Source: Bos javanicus (taxonomy: Eukaryota; Chordata; Mammalia; Artiodactyla; Bovidae). Taken from it: a stretch of DNA of 64,000 nucleotides. The stretch is from contig NC_083868.1 of assembly GCF_032452875.1 (NCBI RefSeq), positions 99,444,537 through 99,508,536 of the forward strand, written 5' to 3'. Below the pieces are notes generated by a model. It was not told the origin of the DNA. It saw only the letters and a program-made list of their open reading frames with translations, and made no database searches. Made by a program: the position numbers and the translations under genes. Positions 43,326 to 55,035 of this stretch are shown in pieces. Each line of letters opens with the position of its first letter. The stretch's first letter is position 1.

Positions 43326-43713
43326 TGACTGAGCAGTCCCTGCATTGAGTAAAGTGTTTTTTTCCTCTTCTATTTTCAGAAAGAATTGGTGAAGGATTGG
43401 CATAATCCTTCCTTAACTATTTAATAGAATTCACCTGTAAAGCCATCTAGACCTGGGATTTTCTTCGTGAGAAAAACTGTAAGTTACTATTTTAATTTCT
43501 TGTTAAGGCTTGCTCTGATACACTATTTCTTCTTGACTATATTTTGATAATTTGTGTCTCTCTAACAAATTTACCCATTTCATCTAAATTGTCTAGTTTA
43601 GTGCATACAGTTGCTCGTTTCCTTACATTATTTTTTATTTTTTTTTAATTGAAGGATAATTGCTTTACAGAATTTTGTTGTTTTCTGTCAAACATCAACA
43701 TGAATCAGTCATA

Positions 43714-44642
43714 GGTTCCAAATAGGAAAAGAGTACGTCAAGGCTGTATATTGTCACCCTGCTTATTTAACTTATATGCAGAGTACATCATGAGAAACGC
43801 CGGGCTGGAGGAAGGACAAACTGGAATCAAGATTGCCGGGAGAAATATCAACAATCTCAGATATGCAGATGACACCACCCTTACGGCAGAAAGTGAAGAA
43901 AAACTAAAGAGCCTCTTGATGAAAGTGAAAGAGGAGAGTGGAAAAGTTGGCTTAAAGCTCAACATTCAGAAAACGAAGATCATGGCAGCCAGTCCCATCA
44001 CTTCATGGAGTGGAAAATAGATGGAGAAACAGTGGGAACAGTGGCTGACTTTATTTTTTGGAGATCCAAAATCATTGCAGATGGTGATTGCAGCCATGAA
44101 ATTAAAAGACACTTACTCCTTGGAAGGAAAGTTATGAACCTAGGCAGCATCTTAAAAAGCAGAGACTACTTTGTCAACAAAGGTCCATCTAATCAAGGCT
44201 ATGGTTTTTCCAGTGGTCATGTACGGATGTGAGACTTGGACTATAAAGAAAGCTGAGCACCAAAGAATTGATGCTTTTGAACTATGGTGTTGGAGAAGAC
44301 TCTTGAGAGCCTCTTGGATTGCAAGGAGATCCAACCAGTTCATTCTAAAGGAGATCAGTCCCGGGTGTTCACTGGAAGGACTGATGTTGAAACTGAAACT
44401 TTAATACTTTGGCCACCTGATGCAAAGAGCTGACTCATTTGAAAATACCCTGATGCTGGGAAAGATTGAGGGCAGGAGGAGAAGGGGATGACAGAGGACG
44501 AGATGGTTGGATGGCATCACTGACTCAATGGACATGGGTTTAGGTAAACTCTGGGAGTTGGTGATAGACAGGGAGGCCTGGCATGCTGCAGTTCATGGGG
44601 TCGTAAAGAGTCAGACACGATTGAGAGACTAAACTGAACTGA
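43714..44642 (+). mobile_element. BovB LINE nested in the L1_BT 3' UTR
   Basis: Starts ggttccaaataggaaaagag inside RT and ends gagactaaactgaactga. YADD intact (43862-43873), frame broken near 44010 and 44135. The L1 sequence on both sides joins without a duplication; the three bases ggt are shared at the left junction. Confidence 0.93.
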
Positions 44643-44669
44643 TACATATATCCCCTCCCTTTTGAACCT

Positions 44670-44698
44670 CCCTCCCATCTCACTCCCCATCCCACCCC
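44670..44698 (-). other. G-quadruplex-type motif in L1_BT 3' UTR
   Basis: Plus strand has five C3-C4 tracts (44670-72, 74-76, 85-88, 91-93, 95-98) with short loops, so the minus (L1 sense) strand has matching G tracts. The same motif occurs on the plus strand in the L1_BT at 60173-60204. Confidence 0.7.
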
Positions 44699-46360
44699 TT
44701 TAGGTTGATACATAGCCCATGTTTGAGTTTCCTGAGACATACAGCAAATTCCTGTTGGCTATCTATTTTACATATGGTAATGTAAGTTTCCACGTTACTC
44801 TTTCCATACATCTCACCCTCTCCTCCCCTCTCCCCATGTCTATTAAGTCTATTCTCTATGTCTGTTTCTCCATTGCTGCCCTGTAAATAAATTCTTCAGT
44901 ACCATTTTTCTAGATTCCATATACATGTGTTAGAATATGATATTTATCTTTCTCTTTCTAAACTACTTCACTCTGTGTAATAGGTTCTAGGTTCATCCAC
45001 CTCATTAGAACTGATTCAAATGTGTTCCTTTTTATGGCTGAGTAATATTCCATTGTATATATGTACCACAACTTCTTTATCCACTTATCTGTTGATGGGC
45101 ATCTAGGTTGCTTCCATGTTCTAGCTGTTGTAAATAGTGCTGCAATGAACAATGGGATACATGTGTCTTTTTCAATTTTGGTTTCCTCAGGGTATATGCC
45201 TAGGAGTGGGATTGTGGGTCATATGGTGCTTTTATTCCTAGTTTGTTAAGGAATCTCCATACCATCTTCCATAGTGGCTGTATCAATTTACATCCCTACC
45301 AACAGTGCAAGAGCATTCATTTTTCTCCACACCCTCTCTAGAATTTATTGTTTGTGGACTTTTTGATGATGGCCATTCTGACTGGTGTGAGGTGATATCT
45401 CATTGTAGTTTTGATTTGCATTTCTCTAATAGTGAGCGATGTTGAGCATTTTTTCATGTGTTTGTTAGCCATCTGTATGTCTTCTTTGGAGAAATGTCTG
45501 TTTAGGTCTTTTTCCCATTTTTTAATTGGGTTATTTTTCTGGTATTGACTTGTATGAGCTGCTTGTATAATTTGGAAATTAATCCTTTGTCAGTTGTTTC
45601 ATTTGCTATTATTCTTTTCCATTCTGAGGGTTGTCTTTTCACCTTGCTTACAGTTTCCTTTGCTGTGCAAAAGCTTTTAAATTTAGTTAGGTCCCACTTG
45701 TTTACTTTTGTTTTTATTTCCATTACTCGAGGAGGAGGGTCATAGAGGATCTTGCTTTGATTTATGTCATCGAGTGTTCTGCCTGTGTTTTCCTCTAAGA
45801 GTTTTATAGTTTCTAGTCTTACATTCAGGTCTTTAATCCATTTTGAGTTTATCTCTGTGTATGGTGTTAGCAAGTGTTCTAATTTCATTTGTTTACAAAT
45901 AGCTGTCCAGTTTTCCCAGCACCATTTATTGAAGAGGCTGTCTTTGCCCCATTGTGTATTCTTGCCTCCTTTGTCAAAATAAGGTTCCCATAGGTGCATG
46001 GGTTTGTTCCTGGGCTTTCTATCTTGTTCCATTGGTTTATATTTCTGTTTTCGTGCCAGTACCATACTGTCCTGATGACTGTAGCTTTGTAGTATAATCT
46101 GAAGTCAGGAATGCTGATTCCTCCAGCTCCATTCTTTTTTCTCAAGACTTCTTTGGCTATTTGGGGTCTTTCATGTTTCCATATGAACTGTGAAATTTTT
46201 TGTTCTGGTTCTCTGAAAAATGCTATTGGTAATTTGATAGGAATCACATTGAATCTGTAGATTGCATTTGACATTATAGTCATTTTCACAATATTGATTA
46301 TTCCTACCCAGGAACATGGAATATCTCTTCATCTGTCTATGTTGCCTATGATTTCTTTCA

Positions 46361-48684
46361 TTCAGTTCAGTTCAGTCGCTCAGTTGTGTCTGACTCTTTG
46401 GAACCCCATGAATTGCAGCATGCCAGGCCTTGCTATTCATCACCAACTCCTGGAGTTCACTCAAACTCATGTCCATCAAGTTGGTGATGCCATCCAGCCA
46501 TCCCATCCTCTGTCGTCCCCTTCTCCTCCTGCCCCCAATCCCTCCCAGCATCAGAGTCTTTTCCAATGAGTCAACTCTTCACATGAGGTGGCCAAAGTAC
46601 TGGAGTTTCAGCTTTAGCATCCTTCCTTCCAAAGAACACCCAGGACAGATCTTCTTTAGAATGGCCTGGTTGGATCTCCTTGCAGTCCAAGGGAATCTCA
46701 AGAGTCTTCTCCAACACCAAAGTTCAAAAGCATCAATTCTTCAGCGCTCAGCTTTCTTTATAGTCCAACTCTCACATCCATACATGACCACAGGAAAAAC
46801 CATAGCCTTGACTAGATGGACCTTTGTTGGCAAAGTAATGTCTCTGCTTTTCAATATGCTATCTAGGTTGGTCATAACTTTCCTTCCAAGGAGTATCTTT
46901 TAATTTCATGGCTGCAATTATCTTCTGCAGTGATTTTGGAGCCCCCCAAAATAAAGTCTGACACTGTTTCCACTGTTTCTCCATCTATTTCCCATGAAGT
47001 GATGGGACTGGCTGCCATGATCTTCATTTTCTGAATGTTGGGCTTTAAGCCAGCTTTTTAACTCTCCTCTTTCACTTTCATCAAGAGGCTTTTTAGTTCC
47101 TCTTCCCTTTCTGCCATACGGGTGGTGTCATCTGCATATCTGAGGTTATTGATATTTCTCCCGGCAATCTTGATTCCAGCTTGTGCTTCTTTCAGCCCAG
47201 CGTTTCTCATGATGTACTCTGCATAGAAGTTAAGTAAGCAGGGTGACAATATACAGCCTTGACGTACTCCTTTCCCAATTTGGAACCAGTCTGTTGTTCC
47301 ATGTCCAGTTCTAACTGTTGCTTCTTGACCTTCTTATAGGTTTATCAAGAGATAGGTCAGGTGGTCTGGTATACCCATCTCTTTAAGAATTTTCCACAGT
47401 TTATGGTGATCCACACAGTCAAAGGCTTTGACATAGTCAATAAAGCAGAAATAGATGTTTTTCTGTCATTCTCTTGCTTTTTTGATGATCCAGCAGATGT
47501 TGGAAATTTGATCTCTGGTTCCTCTGCCTTTTCTAAAACCAGCTTGAACATCCGGAAGTTCACTGTTCACATATTGCTGAAGCCTGGCTTGGAGAATTTT
47601 GAGCATTAGTTTACTAGCATGTAAGATGAGTGCAATTGTGTGGTAGTTTTAGCATTCATTGGCATTGCCTTTCTTTGGGATTGGAATGAAAACTGACTTT
47701 TCCCAGTCCTGTGGCCACTGCTGAGTTTTCCAAATTTGCTGGCATATTGAGTGCAGCACTTTCACAGCATCATCTTTTAGGATTTGGAATGCCATCACCT
47801 CCACTAGCTTTGTTCATAGTAATGTTTTCTAAGGCCCACTTAACTTCATATTCCAGGATGTCTGGCTCTAGGTGAGTGATCATACCATCGTGATTATCTT
47901 GGTTGTGAAGATCTTTTTTGTACAGTTCTTTTGTGTATTCTTGCCACCTCTTAATATCTTCTGCTTCTGTTAGGTCCATACCATTTCTGTTCTTTATTGA
48001 GCCCATCTTTGCATGAAATGTTCCCTTGGTATCTCTAATTTTCTTGAAGAGCTCTCTAGTCTTTCCCATTCTGTTGTTTTCCTCTATTTCTTTGCATTGA
48101 TCACTGAGGAAGGCTTTTTTTTTTTTTTTTTTTTATTATGTGTTTTTTTTTAATTTATTTTATTTTTAAACTTTACATAATTGTATTAGTTTTGCCAAAT
48201 ATCAATTATCTCTCTTTGCTATTCTTTGGAACTCTGCATTCAGATGTTTATATCTTTCCTTTTCTCCTTTGCTTTTCACTTCTCTTCTTTTCACAGCTAT
48301 TTGTAAGGCCTTCTCAGACAGCCATTTTGCTTTTTTGCATTTCTTTTCCATGGGGATGGTCTTGATCCCTGTCTCCTGTACAATGTCATAAACCTCAGTC
48401 TATAGTTCATCAGGCACTTGTCTGTCAAATCTAGTCCCTTAAATCTATTTCTCACTTCCACTGTATAATCCTGAATGGTCTAGTAGTTTTCCCTACTTTC
48501 TTAAATTTAAGCCTGAATTTGGCAATAAGGAGTTCATGATCTGAGCCACAGTCAGCTCCCAGTCTTGTTTTTGCTGACTGTATAGAGCTTCTCCATCTTT
48601 GGCTGCAAAGAATAAAATAAGTCTGATTTCGATGTTGACCGTCTGGTGATATCCATTTGTAGAGTCTTCTCTTGTGTTGTTGGA
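46361..48684 (-). mobile_element. BovB LINE nested in L1_BT ORF2
   Basis: 3' end (ttcagttcagttcagtcgct) at the left, 5'-truncated within the endonuclease domain at the right (gtagagtcttctcttgtgtt). YADD intact (47127-47138). Frames are broken repeatedly. It covers about 2.2 kb of BovB and itself carries an L1 3'-end insertion at 48117-48208. No clear TSD. Confidence 0.94.
48117..48208 (-). mobile_element. L1 3'-end fragment inserted in BovB
   Basis: T20 run, attatgtg, a second T run, then aactttacataattgtatta and gttttgccaaatatcaa. Read on the minus strand it is a roughly 60-bp bovine L1 3' UTR end followed by two A-rich segments. BovB continues on both sides. Confidence 0.8.
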
Positions 48685-49901
48685 ATTACTGTCTTATAAT
48701 TTTCTGTGTACAGTTATTTTGTCTCCTTAGGTAAATTTATTCCTATATATTGTATTCTTTTTTGTTGCAATGATGCATGGGATTGTTTGATTCCTTAATT
48801 TCTCTTTCTGATTTTTCATTGTTAGTATATAGAAACAGAAGTGATTTCTGTGTATTTATTTTGTATCTTGCAACTTTGCTAAATTCACTGATTAACTCTA
48901 GTAATTTTCTGATAGTATCTTTAGGGTTTTATATGTACAGTATCATGTCATCTGCAAACAGTGAGAGCTTTATGTCTTCTTTTCTGATCTGGATTCTTTT
49001 TATTTCTTTTTCTTCTCTGATTCCTGTAGCGAGGACTTCCAGAACTATGTTGAATAATAGTGGTGAAAGTAGACATGCTTGTCTTGTTCCTGATCTTAGG
49101 GGGAATGCTTTCAGTTTTTCACCATTGAGAATAATGTTTGCTGTAGGCTTATCATATATGGCCTTTACTATGTTGAGGTAGGTTCTTTTTATGACCATTT
49201 TTTGAAGAGTTTTAATCATAAATGGGTGCTGAATTTTGTCAAAGGCTTTTTCTATTGAGATTATCATATGGCTTTAATCTTTCAATTTGTTAATACAGTG
49301 TATCACATTGTTTGATTTGTCCTTATAATATTTTTAAATTTTGTAGGTCTCCAGTGATGTCCTTTCATTCATTCCTGATTTTGGTAATTTATGTCTTCCC
49401 ACTTTTATTCTTGAAAAATCTAGCTAAAGCTTTATCAATTTTGTGAAATATTTCAAAGAACCAAGTTTTTGGTTTCTTTCTTTCTCTTTATTGTTTTCTA
49501 TCTTGCATATCATTGATTTCTGCTCTGATCTTGATTATTTCTTTTGTTCTATCTGCCCTGTGTTTAACTTACCCTCATTTTACTAGCTTCTTGAGATGCT
49601 TAAGTTATTGATTTTGGATCTTTCTTCCTTTTTAGTAAATGAACTTATTGTAATAAATTTCCTTTTAGCACTGCTTTAGTTGCTTCCCACAAAAAAAAAT
49701 TGAGAAATATTACTGAGAAACACAGTTAATGAAATTAAATACCTACATTTGTGACTACTTACCAAAAGAAAGAAAAAAGGGGAATAAAAATACAAGATTT
49801 ATTTGAATAATTTGTTCCTTTGGTTTAGTAACATTACTGTTCAATAAGAGAGGAGGAATTAGTGAGATGTATTCTCACACATCAGCAGATACTAACACTG
49901 C

Positions 49902-51036
49902 GATCATGGAAAAAGCAAGAGAGTTCCAGAAAAACATCTATTTCTGCTTTATTGACTATGCCAAAGCCTTTGACTGTGTGAATCACAATAAACTGTGGAA
50001 AATTCTGAAAGAGATGGGAATACCAGACCGCCTGACCTGCCTCTTGAGAAATCTGTATGCAGGTCAGGAAGCAACAGTTAGAACTGGACATGGAAAAACA
50101 GACTGGTTCCAAATAGGAATAGGAGTATGTCAAGGCTATATATTGTCACCCTGCTTATTTAACTTATATGCAGAGTACATCATGAGAAACGCTGGACTGG
50201 AAGAAGCACAAGCTGGAATCAAGATTGCCGGGAGAAATATCAATAACCTCAGATATGCAGATGACACCGCCCTTATGGCAGAAAGTGAAGAGGAACTAAA
50301 GAGCCTCTTGATGAAAGTGAAAGAGGAGAGTGAAAAAGTTGGCTTAAAGCTCAACATTCAGAAAACTAAGATCATGGCATCCGGTCCCATCACTTCATGG
50401 GAAATAGATGAAGAAACAGTGGAAACAGTGTCAGACTTTATTTTTTGGGCTCCAAAATCACTGCAGATGGTGATTGCAGTCATGAAATTAAAAGACGCTT
50501 ACTCCTTGGAAGGAAAGTTATGACCAACCTAGATAGCATATTGAAAAGCAGAGACATTACTTTGCCAACAAAGGTCCATCTAGTCAAGGCTATGGTTTTT
50601 CCTGTGGTCATGTATGGATGTGAGAGTTGGACTGTGAAGAAGGCTGAGCCCCGAAGAATTGATGCTTTTGAACTGTGGTGTTGGAGAAGACTCTTGAGAT
50701 TCCCTTGGACTGCAAGGAGATCCAACCAGTCCATTCTAAAGGAGATCAGCCCTGGGATTTCTTTGGAAGGAATGATGCTAAAGCTGAAACTCCAGAACTT
50801 TGGCCACCTCATGCGAAGAGTTGGCTCGTTGAAAAGAGTCTGATGCTGGGAGGGATTGGGGGCAGGAGGAGAAGGGGACGACAGAGGATGAGATGGCTGG
50901 ATGGCATCACTGACTCGATGGACGTGAGTCTGAGTGAACTCTGGGAATTGGTGATGGATAGGGAGGCCTGGTGTGCTGTGATTCATGGGGTTGCAAAGAG
51001 TCAGACACAACTGAGTGACTGAACTGAACTGAACTG
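49902..51036 (+). mobile_element. BovB LINE, 5'-truncated, young
   Basis: Begins gatcatggaaaaagcaagag just before the RT and ends gactgaactgaactgaactg. Few differences from the family by eye. No TSD recognised. Confidence 0.95.
49909..50523 (+). pseudogene. BovB reverse transcriptase fragment, open
   Basis: Open from EKAREFQKNIYFCFIDYAKAFD through GTG-type motifs and YADD (50254-50265) to KIMASGPITSWEIDEE. After a T-run frameshift near 50443 the proper frame continues at 50445-50830 (GSKITADGDCSHEIKRR to FGHLMRRV). Endonuclease missing. The RT palm residues look intact. Confidence 0.92.
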
Positions 51037-51384
51037 GAGGCACATTTCCTTCCAGGGCGTTGGCTGGAGCTGTCATTGTCCTAAAGTAGCAGTTCTGTCA
51101 GAGCCAAGTCCTTTAAAAACCAATTACAGAGTGTAAATATCGTTGCTTTTTAGGAAGCCTTCCATCATTCACTCCTGTCAACAATACAGATTGTGGTTTT
51201 TGTGTCTACTAATAATGACAGTTGGTTGACCAGACTGGAAGAAGAATGAATTTAATACAACACCAAGGAAGAACAGGAATTAAATAGTGAAGCTTTTTTT
51301 CATCATGTGATTACTTCACTTTGAATCCATGCAGCTGGATTTTGCTGGGAAAACAAAAAACCTGTTTATAGTCACCAGAATGAC
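51037..51384. other. No recognisable feature
   Basis: Non-repetitive by eye. Confidence 0.35.
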
Positions 51385-52215
51385 CTTTTAAAATATATGT
51401 CAAATCATGTCACTCCTCCATGCACATGCCTCCAATCATTCCTATCTCACTCAGAATGAAAGCCAGAAACTACACTGGCTTACAAGGCCCTGCATGATTT
51501 GACCTTCACTGCCTCTTGGGTTTCATCTTTGATTTCTCTTGCCTTATTAATTCTGCTTCAGTCACAGTGTCCTTTTCCCATTTCCTCCAACATGGCAAAC
51601 ATCTGCCCAAATACAGGATTTCTACGTGCTATTCCTTGTGCCTGGAATACTTTCCCTCCACATATCCGTGCTGCACACCTCCTTCAGGGCTTTGTTCAGA
51701 TGTCTCCTTTTAAGTGACTCCTTTCCTGATTACCCTTCTAAAATTTAAGCCTATACTCAACAATCCAAGTTTCCCTTTAGAGCTTTATTTTTCTCCTTAG
51801 GACTTATGACTCTGTAAGACACCACAGGGCTTCCCAGCTGGCACCAGTGGTAAAGAACCTGCCTGCCAATGGAAGAGACATAAGAAATACACATTCAGTC
51901 CCTGGTATGGGAAGATCACCTGGAGAAGGGCATAGCAACCCACTCCAGTATTCTTGCTTGGAGAATCCCAGGGACAGAGGAGCCTGGCAGGCTACTGTCC
52001 ATGGGGTCGCAAAGAATCAGACATGACTGAAGCAACTTAGCATGCAAGATACTACAGGTTGTGCCTACCTTATTTATTGTCTAAATGGCTAAAAGTTCCA
52101 TGGGGCACAGCAGCTATTGTCTTTTTTGTTCCCAGCTGTATCCACGGCACCTAAAACAGTTCCTAAACATAGAAGAAATTTGGTTTATTTTGGTGAATGA
52201 GCAAATAATTGAATG
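51385..52215 (+). repeat. L2 LINE, long 3' fragment, split by Bov-tA
   Basis: Clear L2 landmarks in order: tcatgtcactcctcc, tacaaggccctgcatgattt, ccttgtgcctggaatacttt, cagatgtctccttttaagtg, then after the SINE a gcacctaaaacagttcc and gaatgaatg tail. Frames of 65-72 codons at about 51500-51717 are L2 remnants or chance. Confidence 0.85.
51829..52045 (+). mobile_element. Bov-tA SINE
   Basis: Head gcttcccagctggcaccagt, body gagaagggcatagcaaccca, end acatgactgaagcaactta. TSD aagacaccacagg / aagatactacagg at 51816-51828 and 52046-52058 (11 of 13). Confidence 0.95.
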
Positions 52216-52899
52216 AATGTCATGAAGATCTGTCTAGGAGTTGAGTGTGTTGAGATCACTTGTCACATAGCCAATAGCATTAAAAGGGTTTTCTGAATCT
52301 CTTGAATATGAAATTTGTCTGCTAGCTGTTATTATATAGATATTATGGTAGATATTAATTTGCAGATTCGATAGCTCTTCTTTTCTCTAAGTCACATTTC
52401 TGCTCTGAGCCCCTATCTGGCCCAAATAGTAGGAAATATTATTCATCACTGACCTCCTCTCTCCTTTGCCAGGATGTGTAAAGGTCCTGGGAATCTAATG
52501 AGGTCCGGAAAATTTGGCAAACAGTCTCTGGTTTCTTCTCCTGATAGACTTACATGCTGCCTTGGAGGCAATCTGCTGGGCTTCCTCTCTGCCAAGCTCT
52601 GACAGCACAGACTTTGCCAAGTTTAGAGCCTTGATGTCTTGGATCTTGTCTCCCTGGGTTCATTGTTAAATCATGCATCCTGCAGTTTCGCTACCTTCCA
52701 TGGTAGCTGTGAGGAAGTGAGGCATGTGCTAATTCTCACAAAACCCTTAAATACCTTCCTCTCTGAAATCCAGGGCTGCTGGCACCTTTCCCTCTCCTCT
52801 CTGAAGGAGTCTTGTGTGATCTTTCTTTAAAACCCTTTAAGAAGGTAATGTTGTTTTTCTCATCAAGATGAGAAAAGGAGATACTGATGTGTGTTCTGG
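52216..52899. other. No recognisable feature
   Basis: Non-repetitive by eye. A 63-codon frame at 52639 has no recognisable homology. Confidence 0.35.
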
Positions 52900-53102
52900 G
52901 AAGTTGCTTAGTCATGTCCAGCTCTTTGTGATCCCATGAACTATAGCCTGACAGGCTCCTCCATGGAATTCTCCAGGCAAGAATACCAGAGTGGGTTGCC
53001 ATTTTCTCCTCCAGGGGATCTTCCAGACCCAGGGATCGAACCTACCTCTCCCACGTCTTCCTACATTGGCAGGAGGATTCTTTACCACTAAGCCACTGGG
53101 GA
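52900..53102 (-). mobile_element. Bov-tA SINE
   Basis: Reverse copy: aagttgcttagtcatgtcca to aggattctttaccactaagc and cactggg. It abuts the palindromic MITE. Confidence 0.9.
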
Positions 53103-53280
53103 CCTAACCTCATCTCAGAACTTTTCTTTAGTAAAACAAAAGATATCATTTATTACAAAAGCGTTTTTTAAATAGAGAATCTGGAGATACTGAAACAGTC
53201 AGATTTTCTATTTAAAGAACTCCTTTGCAATAAATGCTATCCTTAGCTTTACTAAAGAAAAGTTCTGAGGTGAGGTTAGG
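53103..53280. mobile_element. Palindromic (fold-back) MITE
   Basis: Left arm 53103-53183 and right arm 53200-53280 are inverted repeats of 81 bp each, about 71 of 81 positions matching, around a 16-nt loop. The termini are cctaacctca and tgaggttagg. No coding capacity. Compatible with a non-autonomous DNA transposon; I cannot assign the superfamily because the left flank is now a SINE and no TSD is visible. Confidence 0.85.
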
Positions 53281-53460
53281 GGCATTGCTAAGGTTTAACT
53301 GAAAATCACACCAGGACACACTTCTGGAAATAAAAGAGGACACTAGGGTTTCAATGGCTAAATAAATCTGATTCATACAGAGATTTATTTATAATAAAAC
53401 ATAATGAAAGGTAATAATACAAACAACAGATTTAAAATAAGTCTTTCAACTCTCTTTCCT

Positions 53461-53494
53461 TATAGATAGGTAGGTAGGTAGATAGATAGATAAT
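53461..53494 (+). repeat. (GGTA)n(GATA)n microsatellite
   Basis: Units taggtaggtagg pass into gatagatagata. Confidence 0.93.
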
Positions 53495-54399
53495 TATGTT
53501 AAGTGACAAAGTGGGTTCTGCATTCAGTACCAGTGTGCAAGCTGTTGATTATTGGCTTGTAACAACATAATACAAAGAAAACATAGAAAAATGGGAGTAA
53601 GAATATAGAAACCATTATAGCAGTTGGCATACAATGGTAACCAAGTTGATGATAGCAAACGCATCTTGTTTAATAGCATATAGATCAGTACAGATGCTGC
53701 TAAAGCTGGGTGGTAATTTGCTTTTGGTTCAGCTGCATACAGTCATGGGTAATATCTTAAAGACAGTTTGTCAGTCATAACCCCAAAGTGTTTAGAAATC
53801 TGAGAACAAGTAAGCATTAGATACTTCAGAGAGTTTTTAGTCATTTTACATTTTGATTCAGAATTTTAAGTTTATAGTTTAACATTGTTAGCAAAATTTG
53901 ATATCAGATTTATATTGTTTATACTTAACCCTAATTTACAGATGGCCTTTTTCTGAGCCTAGTTCACAGAATTTTCTCTCTTTTTCTTTGTTAAGAGAAA
54001 AGACTTTTTTTTCTGAATGTTGAAGTAAAATATGTGATTACTAAGAAAGGAAGACCGAAAAAACTGTCACTTTCTTTAATTGGAAAAATGATAACTTATA
54101 TATGGTGTTTAATTTTGTGGCCATTATTAACAGAGAAGTACTAAAACTTCAGTGAAAAGGTACTGGCTAAAGAAATAATGAAATCATAAACATTTAAGCA
54201 AGATTTGCATTCATGGTGTAAAGAAATATATTTAAATCTAAAGGAATTCTTTGTAAGAAAAAATAATGAAAAGCTGAAAGAAGTATTGGTATATAGTCTA
54301 TATGTTCAGTCTTTCACACATAAACATTATATTTCACGTATGAATGTTAGTGCTGTATGGGTTATCTACAATGTAGATTACATATATTTGCTGAGGCTT
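53495..54399. other. No recognisable feature
   Basis: AT-rich and non-repetitive by eye. Confidence 0.35.
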
Positions 54400-54411
54400 A
54401 GGCAGAAGACT

Positions 54412-54692
54412 CGGAGAAGGCAATGGCATCCCACTCTAGTACTCTTGCCTGGAAAATCCCATGGATGGAGGAGCCTGGTAGGCTATAGTCCATGGGGTCG
54501 CTAAGAGTCGGACACGACTGAGCAACTTCCCTTTCACTTTTCACTTTCATGCATTGGAGAAGGAAATGGCAACCCACTCCAGTGTTCTTGCCTGGAGAAT
54601 CCCAGGGACAGGGGAGGCTGGTGGGCTTCCGTCTATGGGGTCACACAGATTGAACACGACTGAAGCGACTCAGCAGCAGCAGCAGCAGCAGC
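54412..54692 (+). mobile_element. Bov-A2 SINE (dimer), young
   Basis: Two monomers with the cactttcacttttcacttt-type linker and a pure AGC7 tail. Perfect 12-bp TSD aggcagaagact at 54400-54411 and 54693-54704. Confidence 0.96.
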
Positions 54693-54899
54693 AGGCAGAA
54701 GACTGTAGTAAAGATTTTTGCTTGGAAGTTTTTTGTATGACTCTGCCACAAAGAAGATAGCTGAACCACTTTCCAGTGACACCACAGCCTATTCAGGAAT
54801 GAATGAAAGATAAAGGAAGCAAGTTATAACAGATAAAGCTAGCAAAGTTCTTTTCACTACAAGTTGGCAAATGAACAGATATTGCCAACATGGCGATTC

Positions 54900-55035
54900 T
54901 TTTATATATATATATAATTTATATGTAAATGTATATTATATAATAAATATATGAATATATTTATCACATAGAAATATATTATATATGTATGCATATAAAT
55001 ATATATGTATATATATAAATATATACATATGATGT
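54900..55035 (+). repeat. AT-rich low-complexity tract
   Basis: Irregular TATA and ATAT runs over about 135 bp. Confidence 0.85.

Larger units (their letters stand above)
44950..49270 (-). pseudogene. L1_BT ORF2 protein fragment (RT to C-terminus), interrupted
   Basis: RT palm at 48929-49267 with [11 protein letters not shown] and the catalytic FADD (plus 48947-48958). The thumb and later regions are at 45885-46289 ([28 protein letters not shown]) and 45502-46065 ([12 protein letters not shown]). The C-terminal part is at 44958-45152 (KWIKKLWYIYTMEYYSAIKR). A one-base loss near 45980 shifts the frame. The BovB at 46361-48684 splits RT from the rest, and the endonuclease domain is absent through 5' truncation. 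ORF2p normally has about 1,270 residues. Confidence 0.9.
43631..49320 (-). mobile_element. L1_BT (bovine L1), 5'-truncated, with nested BovBs
   Basis: 3' UTR with a T-rich tail at the left (43631), ORF2 C-terminus through RT at the right, truncated inside RT near 49320. TSD ccttacatta / ccttataata at 43621-43630 and 49321-49330 (8 of 10). Without the nested BovBs at 43714-44642 and 46361-48684 the L1 itself is about 2.4 kb. Few substitutions by eye, so it is the youngest large L1 here. Confidence 0.9.
43395..49690 (-). mobile_element. L1M ORF2 fragment split by a young L1
   Basis: Left piece 43395-43620 (acctgtaaagccatctagac, catttcatctaaattgtcta). Right piece 49331-49690 (tgatgtcctttcattcattc, tgctctgatcttgattattt, agcactgctttagttgcttc). 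The two are collinear in a reverse L1 ORF2, showing one old element opened by the insertion at 43631-49320. Confidence 0.75.
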
